The notes under the pieces were generated by a model. It saw only the letters and a program-made list of their open reading frames with translations. It was not told the DNA's origin and did no database searches. Positions 25,039 through 32,911 of a DNA stretch of 52,933 bases are shown here, piece by piece. A program made the translations under genes and the position numbers. The stretch is from an uncultured Lachnospiraceae bacterium (lineage in GTDB: Bacteria; Bacillota; Clostridia; Lachnospirales; Lachnospiraceae): the NCBI GenBank assembly GCA_947174505.1, contig CAMWJF010000029.1, positions 1-52,933 of the forward strand, written 5' to 3'. How positions within the stretch are numbered: the first letter of the stretch is position 1; each line of letters starts with the position of its first letter.

Positions 25039-26013
25039 ATGAGAGAAATTCCAATTTTATATCTGGTAGTGCCCTGCTATAACGAGGAGGAAGTGGTGGA
25101 GAAAACCGCCGCCGTTATGGGAGAAAAGCTGACCCGCCTGGAGCGGGAAGAAAAGATAGCGAAAGGCTCCAAAGTCATGTTTGTCAATGACGGGAGCAGG
25201 GATAAAACCTTGCAGATCCTTCATGGGATCGCCGCGAAAGACAGACGGTTTTCCGTGGTGAGTCTGGCAGGGAATTATGGTCACCAGAGCGCGATCTTAG
25301 CCGGGATGATGACGGCGAGAAAGTATGCGGATGTGGTCGTTACCATCGATGCGGATTTGCAGCAGGACATCGAGGCGCTGGATTCGTTTATGAAATGCTA
25401 TATGGAGGGCTGTGAGGTAGTCTACGGTGTGCGAAACGACAGGCACTCCGACGGTTTTTTTAAGAAAGCGACCGCCACTGCTTACTATAAGCTGATGCAT
25501 ATGCTGGGCAGCACGGTGATGACGAACCATGCGGATTACCGCCTGATGTCGAAGAAGGCGCTTAATGCGCTGTCGGAGTATGGCGAAGCCAATCTTTTTC
25601 TGCGCGGGCTGATTCCCACCATGGGCTTCCCCTCCGATGTGGTGTACTTTGACGTTAAGGCAAGGGAGGCAGGACATTCCAAGTACACGCTGAGTAAGAT
25701 GATGACGCTGGCGCTTGACGGCATTACCTCCATGAGCGTGCGGCCGCTCAGACTGATCGGCGGTCTGGGCTTTCTGATGTTTCTGTTCAGCATAGTTATG
25801 TGTGTGATCGGTCTGGTGGACTGGGTAAGGGGATATAATGTGCCGGGTTATACCACAACACTGATTGTGTCCCTGATTATCGGGGGGATCACGCTTCTGT
25901 CGCTTGGAATCATCGGAGAATATGTGGGTAAAATTTATATGGAAACCAAGCACAGACCCAGATACATCATTGATACGCTGGTATGGCGTGAGGAGGACGG
26001 AGAGGAACTGTAA
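25039..26013 (+). CDS. GtrB/Dpm1-like polyprenyl-phosphate GT2
   Basis: 324 residues from the ATG at 25039, which has AGGAAG upstream; an earlier in-frame start at 24997 is less likely. LYLVVPCYNEEEVVEKT opens a GT2 domain; VNDGSRDKT and TIDADLQQD (DXD) follow. NYGHQSAILAGM, DYRLMSKKAL and FLRGLIPTMGF are hallmarks of bactoprenol glucosyltransferases such as GtrB. Two membrane helices lie at about residues 235-300, then a short cytosolic tail. By family it makes polyprenyl-phosphate sugar for GT-C enzymes outside the membrane. Only two bases separate it from the next gene, a polytopic protein that could use the lipid-linked sugar. Confidence 0.92.
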   Translation: MREIPILYLVVPCYNEEEVVEKTAAVMGEKLTRLEREEKIAKGSKVMFVNDGSRDKTLQILHGIAAKDRRFSVVSLAGNYGHQSAILAGMMTARKYADVVVTIDADLQQDIEALDSFMKCYMEGCEVVYGVRNDRHSDGFFKKATATAYYKLMHMLGSTVMTNHADYRLMSKKALNALSEYGEANLFLRGLIPTMGFPSDVVYFDVKAREAGHSKYTLSKMMTLALDGITSMSVRPLRLIGGLGFLMFLFSIVMCVIGLVDWVRGYNVPGYTTTLIVSLIIGGITLLSLGIIGEYVGKIYMETKHRPRYIIDTLVWREEDGEEL

Positions 26014-26015
26014 GA

Positions 26016-27752
26016 ATGTTAATGGTGCTCTTTTCATGGATGGTGATCGGCGGGGCGGCTATGCTCTTCGGCAAGGCGGTTACGGACGTCATTTACGGAA
26101 ACTGCCGGGAGGACATGGGATGTCCCGATGTTTATATGATGAATGGTTTTATTTTTCTGAATATTTATGCCCAGCTTTTCAGTCTCTTTTATAAGGTGGC
26201 GGGAATTGCCTGCACCATTCTGGGAGCGGCGGGCATTCTTCTATTTTGTGCCTGGGTATATCAGGGCTTTCGAAAGAGGGAGCGCGCTGTGCTTTTTCCG
26301 GGCACTACATGGAAAAGACCGGCAGTCTGGCGGATTGTGGCGGTTCTGTTCTGCTTTGTCCTCACGCTGGTCTGGACAAACCAGAGTCCGGGCCAGTACG
26401 ACACAGGTCTTTATCATGCGCAGGCCATTCGGTGGATTGAGGACTATGGCGTGGTTCCGGGACTTGGAAATCTCCATATGCGGCTGGCATACAACAGTGC
26501 GTTTATGTCCCTACAGGCGCTTTTCAGTCTGGGATGGCTTGTGGGACAGTCGGTGCACAGCCTGAATGGTTTCTTCTGTCTGGCGGCTCTTTTATATGTG
26601 TGCGCTACAGTCCGGCTGTGGGGAGAAAAGAGCCTGCGGACTTCGGATTTTCTGAAATGCGGGATGGTCATTTTTGTGGTGCAGAAGCGGTATGATATTG
26701 CGTCTTCCGGCACGGACATCTGGGCCATGCTTCTGGTATTTTATATTTTGATAAAGTGGAGCGAGTACCTGGAGAGCGGCCGGGAGGACGGCGTTATGTA
26801 CGGGTGGCTGTGTCTGGTCAGCGTATATGCCGCAACGGTGAAGCTGTCCGCCGCATCCGTGGCGGTTCTGGCATTGTATCCACTGTATCTGTTTATCAGG
26901 GAGAAAAAGGGGAAAGCCATTTTCGCCCATGTAGCGGCGGGGCTGCTTATTTTGCTGCCCTATCTGATCCGAAATGTGATTATCTCCGGCTATCTGGTTT
27001 ATCCCTATGGAGGACTGGATTTGTTTAATCTGGATTGGAAGATGGATCGGGCTGTGCTTGCGGAGGATAGTCTGGATATCAGGATGTTTGCAAGAGGGTT
27101 CACCAATCCGGCGGAATATGATAACTCCTTTCTTCGCTGGATTCCCGGGTGGTTTTTCAGGCAGGGGATGGGAAGCCGTATTTTGATTGTGGCGGGGCTG
27201 GTCTGTATCCCTGTGTTGGTATATTTGCTGATACAGCGTTTTCGCAGCAAAGAGTATGCGTGGGCGGCTCTTTTGGGTACAGCCATTGTCAATTTCTTTT
27301 TCTGGATGGTGACTGCCCCACATATGCGTTATGGCGGGCCGTATATCTATATGCTTGTGGCGTTGACGCTTGGAACCGTAGTTGGTTTGTCCGAAGGGGA
27401 AGCCGGGCGCGCAGATGCGGAGAAAAACGACAGGACTGGCGGCATGGAAACGGTTTCTGCGTGGAGAAAACCATTGAGTATAGCGACGGCGGCCTTTCTT
27501 GGCGTATTCCTGCTGCAGTACGCCGGAAAGCTTCTTGATGTTTCCGAAATGGAAGCGAAGGATTTGGTCAGGCAGCCTGATTATCTTTCCTGGCAGTCTA
27601 CACAGTACCCAGTGGACAATGCCCATATCTGGATGCCTGATGACGGGGATCTTTCAGGGTATTTTGCATTTCCCGCCACGCCGCAGGGCGGACAGCTAAA
27701 GGCTCTGCGGCTGCGGGGAGAGAGTTTTCGGGAGGGATTTCGACATGAGTAA
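26016..27752 (+). CDS. Polytopic membrane protein, probable GT-C transferase
   Basis: 578 residues with about eleven to twelve membrane segments. The first large external loop has SPGQYDTGLYHAQAIRWIEDYG followed by VPGLGNLHMRLAYNSAFMSL. The Asp and the YD..LYH.. pattern resemble the catalytic loop of GT-C enzymes, and the VPGLGNLH.R...NS stretch recurs in a family of uncharacterised bacterial membrane proteins. A hydrophilic insertion around residue 470 is rich in Glu, Arg and Asp. It starts two bases after the GtrB-like gene and its 3' end overlaps the YdjC-family gene by 8 bases, so all three are coupled. Function as an extracytosolic sugar transferase is inference. Confidence 0.8.
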   Translation: MLMVLFSWMVIGGAAMLFGKAVTDVIYGNCREDMGCPDVYMMNGFIFLNIYAQLFSLFYKVAGIACTILGAAGILLFCAWVYQGFRKRERAVLFPGTTWKRPAVWRIVAVLFCFVLTLVWTNQSPGQYDTGLYHAQAIRWIEDYGVVPGLGNLHMRLAYNSAFMSLQALFSLGWLVGQSVHSLNGFFCLAALLYVCATVRLWGEKSLRTSDFLKCGMVIFVVQKRYDIASSGTDIWAMLLVFYILIKWSEYLESGREDGVMYGWLCLVSVYAATVKLSAASVAVLALYPLYLFIREKKGKAIFAHVAAGLLILLPYLIRNVIISGYLVYPYGGLDLFNLDWKMDRAVLAEDSLDIRMFARGFTNPAEYDNSFLRWIPGWFFRQGMGSRILIVAGLVCIPVLVYLLIQRFRSKEYAWAALLGTAIVNFFFWMVTAPHMRYGGPYIYMLVALTLGTVVGLSEGEAGRADAEKNDRTGGMETVSAWRKPLSIATAAFLGVFLLQYAGKLLDVSEMEAKDLVRQPDYLSWQSTQYPVDNAHIWMPDDGDLSGYFAFPATPQGGQLKALRLRGESFREGFRHE

Positions 27753-28674
27753 ACCGGATATTCACGCGGACGATTACGCGCTTACCTTAAACACTTCAAA
27801 GGATATGCTGGAATGTATGCGGAAAGGGCGGCTTGACAGCATCAGTGTTGTGCCGAATATGAGCTGCTTTGGGGAGTGCATGGATCTGTTTTATGGGGAG
27901 ATACCGAAGCTCCCCTTTTTACCGCTTCTGTCGGTACATCTGGATTTTGTGGAGGGGAGAAGTCTGGCGGGAAGGGAGAAAACGCCCGACCTGACGAAAC
28001 AGGACAGCGATCTGATGGGACTCGGCTGGGGCGGTCTTTTTGCGGCGTCCTATCTGCCGCATAAGAGAAAAAGGATCAAGGCGCAGTTAAAGTGCGAGAT
28101 CAGGGTCCAGCTTGCAAAGGCACAGGGGGCGATAAAAAAGTGCATGGAAACCGCAGCCGAAAACGGGATTCCCTGCAGACAGAAGGGGCTTCGGATCGAC
28201 AGCCACCAGCATGCCCACATGATTCCTGTGGTGTGGGAGGCGATTCTGGAAGTGGTGCGCGAGGAGGGGTATGCGTTAGAGTATATCCGCAATTCCAAAG
28301 AAGTGCTGGGTGTGTTTCTGACAGACGTGTCGCTTTACAGGACATACCGGCCGGTGAATTTTGTGAAGAACAGGCTTTTGTCCCTCTACTCCCATAAGGC
28401 GGACCGCTTTTGCAAAGAAAGCGGAATGAAGCAGATGTATCTCTGGGGACTTGTGATGAGCGGGCGTATGGACCGGGAGAGAATAGAGCGGCTTTACGGG
28501 AAAATGAAGCGCAAGGCCGAGCGGGATGGGAGAACCCTTGAAATTCTGTTTCATCCGGGCATTACCCTGCCGGAGGAAGTTACGCCTGAGATCGCGAAGG
28601 AGGCGGCGGCGGATTTTTATCTGCGCCGGGACAGGCATGTGGAGAAGGAGGCGGTGCTCGGCGTGGAGTGGTGA
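27745..28674 (+). CDS. YdjC/ChbG-family carbohydrate deacetylase
   Basis: 309 residues. The N-terminal HADDYALT motif (His7, Asp9, Asp10) and the later DSHQHAHMIP (His154, His156, His158) are the metal and catalytic residues of the YdjC family, which removes N-acetyl groups from chito-oligosaccharides and related sugars. HPGITLPEEV near the C-terminus matches the end of the fold. There is no signal peptide, so it should act in the cytosol, for example on a lipid-linked or soluble glycan intermediate. It overlaps the upstream membrane gene and is last in the 22.6-28.7 kb operon. No clear terminator follows. Confidence 0.9.
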   Translation: MSKPDIHADDYALTLNTSKDMLECMRKGRLDSISVVPNMSCFGECMDLFYGEIPKLPFLPLLSVHLDFVEGRSLAGREKTPDLTKQDSDLMGLGWGGLFAASYLPHKRKRIKAQLKCEIRVQLAKAQGAIKKCMETAAENGIPCRQKGLRIDSHQHAHMIPVVWEAILEVVREEGYALEYIRNSKEVLGVFLTDVSLYRTYRPVNFVKNRLLSLYSHKADRFCKESGMKQMYLWGLVMSGRMDRERIERLYGKMKRKAERDGRTLEILFHPGITLPEEVTPEIAKEAAADFYLRRDRHVEKEAVLGVEW

Positions 28675-28745
28675 CAGCTGCATGTATTTGCCGTTTGGTC
28701 TGTGAGGGCGGGCGTACCGTAAAATGGTGGTGTCGACCCTGTTTT

Positions 28746-28852
28746 AGAAAAATGTGTGATTTTTTATCCAAAATCAAAGAAAAATGTGGAATAACTTGTC
28801 GAAAGATGCGGAAAAATGTGTAAAAGACGATTGAAAATCTCAGAAAAATGTG
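28746..28852. repeat. Four 11-bp repeats at exact 32-bp period
   Basis: RGAAAAATGTG occurs at 28746, 28778, 28810 and 28842, always 32 bases apart; only the first base varies (A, A, G, A). The 21-base intervals are not alike. A diverged half copy, GAAAGATGCG, lies at 28801. The array fills the space upstream of the ATPase gene and its last copy ends 37 bases before the start codon. A spacing of 32 bp is about three helical turns, so all copies would face the same side of the DNA. Confidence 0.85.
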
Positions 28853-28889
28853 CGATACTGATTTCGGGCACATGAGAAGGGGGATTTCA

Positions 28890-30182
28890 ATGAGGCGAAA
28901 TGTCATTCAGGATTTGATCGACTGGAAAGCCAGCGAAGAGCGAAAGCCCATGGTATTGAAGGGCGCACGTCAGGTCGGCAAGACATGGCTTATGAAAGAA
29001 TTTGGACAGAGCTGCTATGACAGTTTTGTCTATTTTAACTTTGACGAAGAGGATGCATTAAAATCCATTTTTGAAACCAATAAGAATCCGCATCGGATCG
29101 TGGAGCTTCTTTCCCTGATTGCGGGGGAAAAAATCCTTCCTGGCAAAACGCTCATTATTTTAGATGAGATTCAGGAATGCCCGGAGGCGCTGAACGCCCT
29201 GAAATATTTCAGGGAGAAAGCCAATGATTACCATGTCATTGCCGCTGGCAGCCTGCTTGGAACACTTCTTGCAAAGCCGAAATCTTACCCGGTCGGCATG
29301 GTGAATCTGCTTGATGTCTTTCCGCTGACTTTTGACGAATTTCTCTGTGCGGTTGACCCGGCTCTCTATGACTATTATGCCGGTGTTCAGAAAAACCAGC
29401 AGGTCGAAGATATTTTCCACAACCGTTTGCTTGAGGCATACAATTATTATCTTATCATCGGCGGTATGCCGGAATGTGTCGCCTCATGGGTTAAGTACAG
29501 GGATCCGATGAAAATATCGCAGATACAGCATGAGCTAATAGAAGTTTACGAAAATGATTTCTCAAAACACAACGGCAAAGTAAACAGCGGACGTATTCTC
29601 ATGGTTTTCCGCAGTATTGTTACACAGCTTGCCAAACCCAACGAGAAGTTTATGTACGGCGCTGTCCGCGAAGGCGGCAGGGCGCGTGATTTTGAGGAGG
29701 CGATCGAGTGGCTTGTCTCTGCCGGGATGTTGAATCGTGTTTACAATGTCTCTAAAATGGAGCATCCTCTCTCGGCCTTTGACAGACTGGATCAGTTCAA
29801 GCTTTTTGTATTTGACACCGGACTTCTCAAACATATGGCCGGTATTGACAACAGCGCAATCCTTTTGAAGACTGACTACCAGTTCAAGGGGCCGCTGACT
29901 GAAAACTATTGTTTGCAGCAGCTGCGGGGGCAGTTTGAAATCGAACCCCGCTACTTTTCCGATAAGAATGGGGAAATTGATTTTGTGCTGCAATATGGTA
30001 CCGAGATTATTCCCATGGAAGCAAAAGGCGGGGAAAATAAATCCGCCCCGTCTTTTAAAAAATATATTGCCGATCATCGTCCCGAACATGCAATCAGCTT
30101 TTCAAAACGGGGTTATCGGAAGGATGGGTATATCACGAATCTCCCCTTGTACTTCGCCCGGAAAACGAAGGAACTGCTCTGA
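28890..30182 (+). CDS. AAA-type ATPase with DUF4143 C-terminal domain
   Basis: 430 residues from the ATG at 28890, which has AAGGGGG seven bases upstream; an ATG at 28848 inside the last repeat is in frame but lacks a ribosome binding site. Walker A is GARQVGKT (25-32) and Walker B LIILDEIQE (88-96), followed by AAGSLLG (sensor region) and a DVFPLTFDEFL segment typical of COG1373. The C-terminal DUF4143 domain contains EIDFVL and 13 residues later MEAKGG (Asp364, Glu377, Lys379), resembling a PD-(D/E)XK nuclease core. Family members are common, often multi-copy and functionally obscure. It is a single-gene unit, 12 bases from a convergent gene, with no link to the glycan genes. Confidence 0.92.
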   Translation: MRRNVIQDLIDWKASEERKPMVLKGARQVGKTWLMKEFGQSCYDSFVYFNFDEEDALKSIFETNKNPHRIVELLSLIAGEKILPGKTLIILDEIQECPEALNALKYFREKANDYHVIAAGSLLGTLLAKPKSYPVGMVNLLDVFPLTFDEFLCAVDPALYDYYAGVQKNQQVEDIFHNRLLEAYNYYLIIGGMPECVASWVKYRDPMKISQIQHELIEVYENDFSKHNGKVNSGRILMVFRSIVTQLAKPNEKFMYGAVREGGRARDFEEAIEWLVSAGMLNRVYNVSKMEHPLSAFDRLDQFKLFVFDTGLLKHMAGIDNSAILLKTDYQFKGPLTENYCLQQLRGQFEIEPRYFSDKNGEIDFVLQYGTEIIPMEAKGGENKSAPSFKKYIADHRPEHAISFSKRGYRKDGYITNLPLYFARKTKELL

Positions 30183-30194
30183 TGCGCATGTCTG

Positions 30195-31184
30195 TTATTC
30201 ATGCAGTATATCCCGCAGCTCCGGCACTTCTTCCGCAATGATTTCCATGAAATATGCGGCGCCTTCCGCATTCAGATGGTCGGAATCGGAAAAGTAGGTC
30301 AGGTTCTCACTGAACCGCGCGTCGTGGGAGTAGTCGTAATAACTGACGTTTGTGTCAGATGCAATGCGGTTGACGGTACTGTAAAAGCGGTTCAGAAAAT
30401 CCTCCGGCACCGGGTCATTATAGTAAACAGAAAAGGGTGTGGTGATGAGCACGGGTGTAAGTCCGTGCTTTTTGCAATAGTCGATCAGGGAGAGGAGCTG
30501 TTCTTCCCGCTCTGGTAAAAACAGATTCTCTTTATTGTTAAAATGGCGGTCATAGCGCGCCGCGGCCCGGCTCGCAAACTCCGCGACGGCGGCCTCATCC
30601 ATCCCTGACGGATCCGGGTCTCCTTCCGCGGCAAATACCTTAAGAGAAGGCGAGAACTCCGGCAATAGCTTTAAGAGATCCTCACCGGCGGAGAGGATGG
30701 GAAGTCTGGTGGTTACGATATCGGTATAGAGGTCGTAGCCGGGTATATTTTTGGGGGAGAGACAGTGGTAGTATTTCACGGACAACGCCTGCGCCTCGGT
30801 TTCGTTCACCGTCTCGTTGTTGAAGGAAAAGTAGGAGACGGGGATAAACAGCACGCAGCCCTCATCCAGATGCGCGCCATATTCCTCTAACAGAGCCAGA
30901 TCGTACTGGTACGTCTGGCTTACGCTGCCGAAGTTGAAGCAGGAATACCCGTCCTCTGTCAGCCCGTCATAGATAAAATCATAGGCGCCGTGGGAGCTGC
31001 CCACATTGGCGATCTCCACCTCATTGATCTGGTTTCCCAGCATCCGCAGATTCCACATATCCATATATTTCGCATCGTCGATTTCCCTGTAAGGTATATT
31101 CAAAAGAAAAAGCACCAAAACCGCCGCAGCAGGGATGGCAATACATTTTATGACAAATATTAGGATTAATTTTTTCCTGTTCAT
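30195..31184 (-). CDS. Membrane-anchored SGNH-like protein, MBOAT partner
   Basis: 329 residues with one N-terminal membrane anchor (about 6-28) and an outward-facing domain. VANVGSSHGAYDF matches block I of the AlgJ/AlgX/DltD-type SGNH fold with Ser in GSSH, and FSDSDHLNAEGAAYF near the end supplies the Asp-x-x-His pair. The gene follows an MBOAT gene on the same strand after 131 bases, the usual arrangement of a two-part O-acyltransferase: MBOAT moves the acyl group through the membrane, the SGNH protein transfers it to a glycan. AAGGGAA precedes the ATG. The acyl group and acceptor are unknown. Confidence 0.85.
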   Translation of the reverse strand: MNRKKLILIFVIKCIAIPAAAVLVLFLLNIPYREIDDAKYMDMWNLRMLGNQINEVEIANVGSSHGAYDFIYDGLTEDGYSCFNFGSVSQTYQYDLALLEEYGAHLDEGCVLFIPVSYFSFNNETVNETEAQALSVKYYHCLSPKNIPGYDLYTDIVTTRLPILSAGEDLLKLLPEFSPSLKVFAAEGDPDPSGMDEAAVAEFASRAAARYDRHFNNKENLFLPEREEQLLSLIDYCKKHGLTPVLITTPFSVYYNDPVPEDFLNRFYSTVNRIASDTNVSYYDYSHDARFSENLTYFSDSDHLNAEGAAYFMEIIAEEVPELRDILHE

Positions 31185-31315
31185 ACTGATATTCCCTTCA
31201 TGTAATTATGAACTATTTCACAGGCTGTATTAATTGTGTCGTTTGGAACGGAGCGAAAGCGTGTCTGCGTTGATTATTTCACTTGCACAATTCTACACAT
31301 GGAATTACATCTATT

Positions 31316-32761
31316 CTAAAACTGAAAATAAATAAACTCTGTCGCAATGCCCTTATAGGAAAACAGGGCCGTCGTCACCAGAAGGAGCACGTAGACCGCC
31401 CAGCGGACGGGCGCTTTCTGCCGCGATACCACACCGATCACGTCCTGCTTTAAAGAAACCAGATCGTAAAGGAAAAGAACGACCGCCGACAGCATCATGC
31501 CAAGCATGGACAGATAAGGCATATCCAGACAGATCACGGCGGTTTTCAGATAATTTACGGGTCTGCCGATATCCCAGAACAGCCTCGAAATGATCCAGAA
31601 AGCATCCTGAATGGTGTTTGCCCGGAAAAAGATCCACGTAAAGCAGAGCAGGGCAAAGGTGACGGGGAGCTGCCACCAGTGCTTTTTCCTGACGACGGGA
31701 ACGCCCCGTCTGGTCTTCGGGTAAACAAAGGTTTCTGCGATCTGTAAAAGGCCGTGGATGGCTCCCCAGAGAATATAGGTCAGGCTGCTGCCGTGCCAGA
31801 AGCCGCTCACCAGAAAGGTGAGAAGGAGATTCAGACAGTTTCGCCACTTGGGAACCCGGTTGCCGCCAAGGGGAATATAGACATAATCCCGGAACCATGT
31901 GGACAGCGAAATGTGCCAGCGGCTCCAGAATTCCCTGATGGAAAAAGACAGGTACGGGCTTTTAAAGTTTGTGGCAAGCTCTATGCCAAAGAGTTTTGCG
32001 CAACCGATGGCAATATCTGAATAACCTGAAAAATCACAGTAAATTTCAATGGCGAACATCACCGTGACGATGATGAAAACCAGTCCCACATAGCTGTGCG
32101 CATTGTCGTACACTTTATTTACGACAGTGGCAAAAACATCCGCAATCACCAGCTTTTTAAAATAACCCCATGCCATCAGCTTTAGGCCGTAGGTCGCATT
32201 TTCATAATCAAAACGCCGTTCCTTTTTTAGCTGCGGCAAAAGCGCGTCCGCCCGGCCTATGGGGCCTGCCAGAAGCTGCGGGAAAAAAGAGACGAAAAGG
32301 GCATAATAACCGAAGTGCCGTTCCGCGCGGATTTTTCCTTTATAGACGTCAATCAGATACCCCATGGACTGGAAGAAATAGAAGGAAACGCCCGCTGGCA
32401 GCAGGATTCTCAAGGTGAGGGGCTGCAGGGCAAGCCGCCCGGCGCCGATCAGTGTGTTGATGCGGTCAACGACGGGAGCCCCCAGCTTAAAGAAAAGGAG
32501 AATGCCCACAAGGGGCAGGACGCCGCCCAGAAGGCAGAGCTTCCTTTTCGCATTGTCCGGTTTTTTTTCCAGTCCCAGCGCGAGAAGATAAGTGAGAACC
32601 GTACTAAACAGGAGCAAAAGGCCGTAGGCCGCATGCAGATTCATGTAAAAGGCATAGCTGGCCGCCAGCAGGAAAACCCACCGGAATCTGACGGGAACGA
32701 TATGGTACAGGATAAATGCCGCCAGTAAGAAAACGGCAAAAGTTATGGAATTAAAAAGCAT
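31316..32761 (-). CDS. MBOAT-family O-acyltransferase
   Basis: 481 residues, about ten to eleven membrane segments. Characteristic parts in order: YFFQSMGYLIDVYKG, FFPQLLAGPIGR, FCDFSGYSDIAIGCAKLFGI-like segment after EIYCD, FWSRWHISLSTWFRDYVYIPLGG, and GFWHGSSLTYILWGAIHG with the catalytic His. This is the DltB/AlgI/PatA group, which moves activated acyl groups across the membrane to cell-surface glycans. GGAGG lies six bases before the ATG. It is divergent from a second MBOAT gene; the region between them carries promoters in both directions. It is probably co-transcribed with the SGNH partner gene. Confidence 0.95.
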   Translation of the reverse strand: MLFNSITFAVFLLAAFILYHIVPVRFRWVFLLAASYAFYMNLHAAYGLLLLFSTVLTYLLALGLEKKPDNAKRKLCLLGGVLPLVGILLFFKLGAPVVDRINTLIGAGRLALQPLTLRILLPAGVSFYFFQSMGYLIDVYKGKIRAERHFGYYALFVSFFPQLLAGPIGRADALLPQLKKERRFDYENATYGLKLMAWGYFKKLVIADVFATVVNKVYDNAHSYVGLVFIIVTVMFAIEIYCDFSGYSDIAIGCAKLFGIELATNFKSPYLSFSIREFWSRWHISLSTWFRDYVYIPLGGNRVPKWRNCLNLLLTFLVSGFWHGSSLTYILWGAIHGLLQIAETFVYPKTRRGVPVVRKKHWWQLPVTFALLCFTWIFFRANTIQDAFWIISRLFWDIGRPVNYLKTAVICLDMPYLSMLGMMLSAVVLFLYDLVSLKQDVIGVVSRQKAPVRWAVYVLLLVTTALFSYKGIATEFIYFQF

Positions 32762-32826
32762 AGCTGCCTCCGATCACCCGAATCTGTTAATTATTTTACT
32801 GTATTGACAAAATTATTACAAGCCGG

Positions 32827-32832
32827 ATTATA
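32827..32832 (-). promoter_or_regulatory. Candidate -10 for minus-strand MBOAT gene
   Basis: A perfect TATAAT reads on the minus strand here, 66 bases before the ATG at 32761. The -35 at 17 bases is poor (GAAGCC), so this is a weak call. On the plus strand a TTGACA (32804-32809) lies beside it with TATACA 19 bases on, so the two divergent promoters may overlap. Confidence 0.35.
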
Positions 32833-32845
32833 CAAGGCTGTGTGT

Positions 32846-32874
32846 TTGCGGCTTCTCAAAGAATATGATATAAT
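32846..32874 (+). promoter_or_regulatory. Extended -10 promoter for plus-strand MBOAT gene
   Basis: TTGCGG (32846-32851), 17 bases, then TATAAT (32869-32874) with TG at 32866-32867. Transcription would start near 32881, about 31 bases before the ATG at 32912. Confidence 0.7.
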
Positions 32875-32911
32875 CGTCGCAGACTCAGAGAAAGCGGAGA
32901 CGGGTGTAGGC

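Noticed and set aside
28746..28852. CRISPR array
   Set aside because: The repeated core is only 11 bp and there are no cas genes; the fixed 32-bp period fits phased binding sites better.
28848..28889. ATG at 28848 as the ATPase start
   Set aside because: It lies inside the last repeat and has no ribosome binding site, whereas 28890 has AAGGGGG at good spacing and starts at the usual N-terminus.
32804..32911. TTG at 32804 as start of the second MBOAT
   Set aside because: It is part of a TTGACA promoter element, and the intervening translation is not membrane-like; the family start is at 32912.
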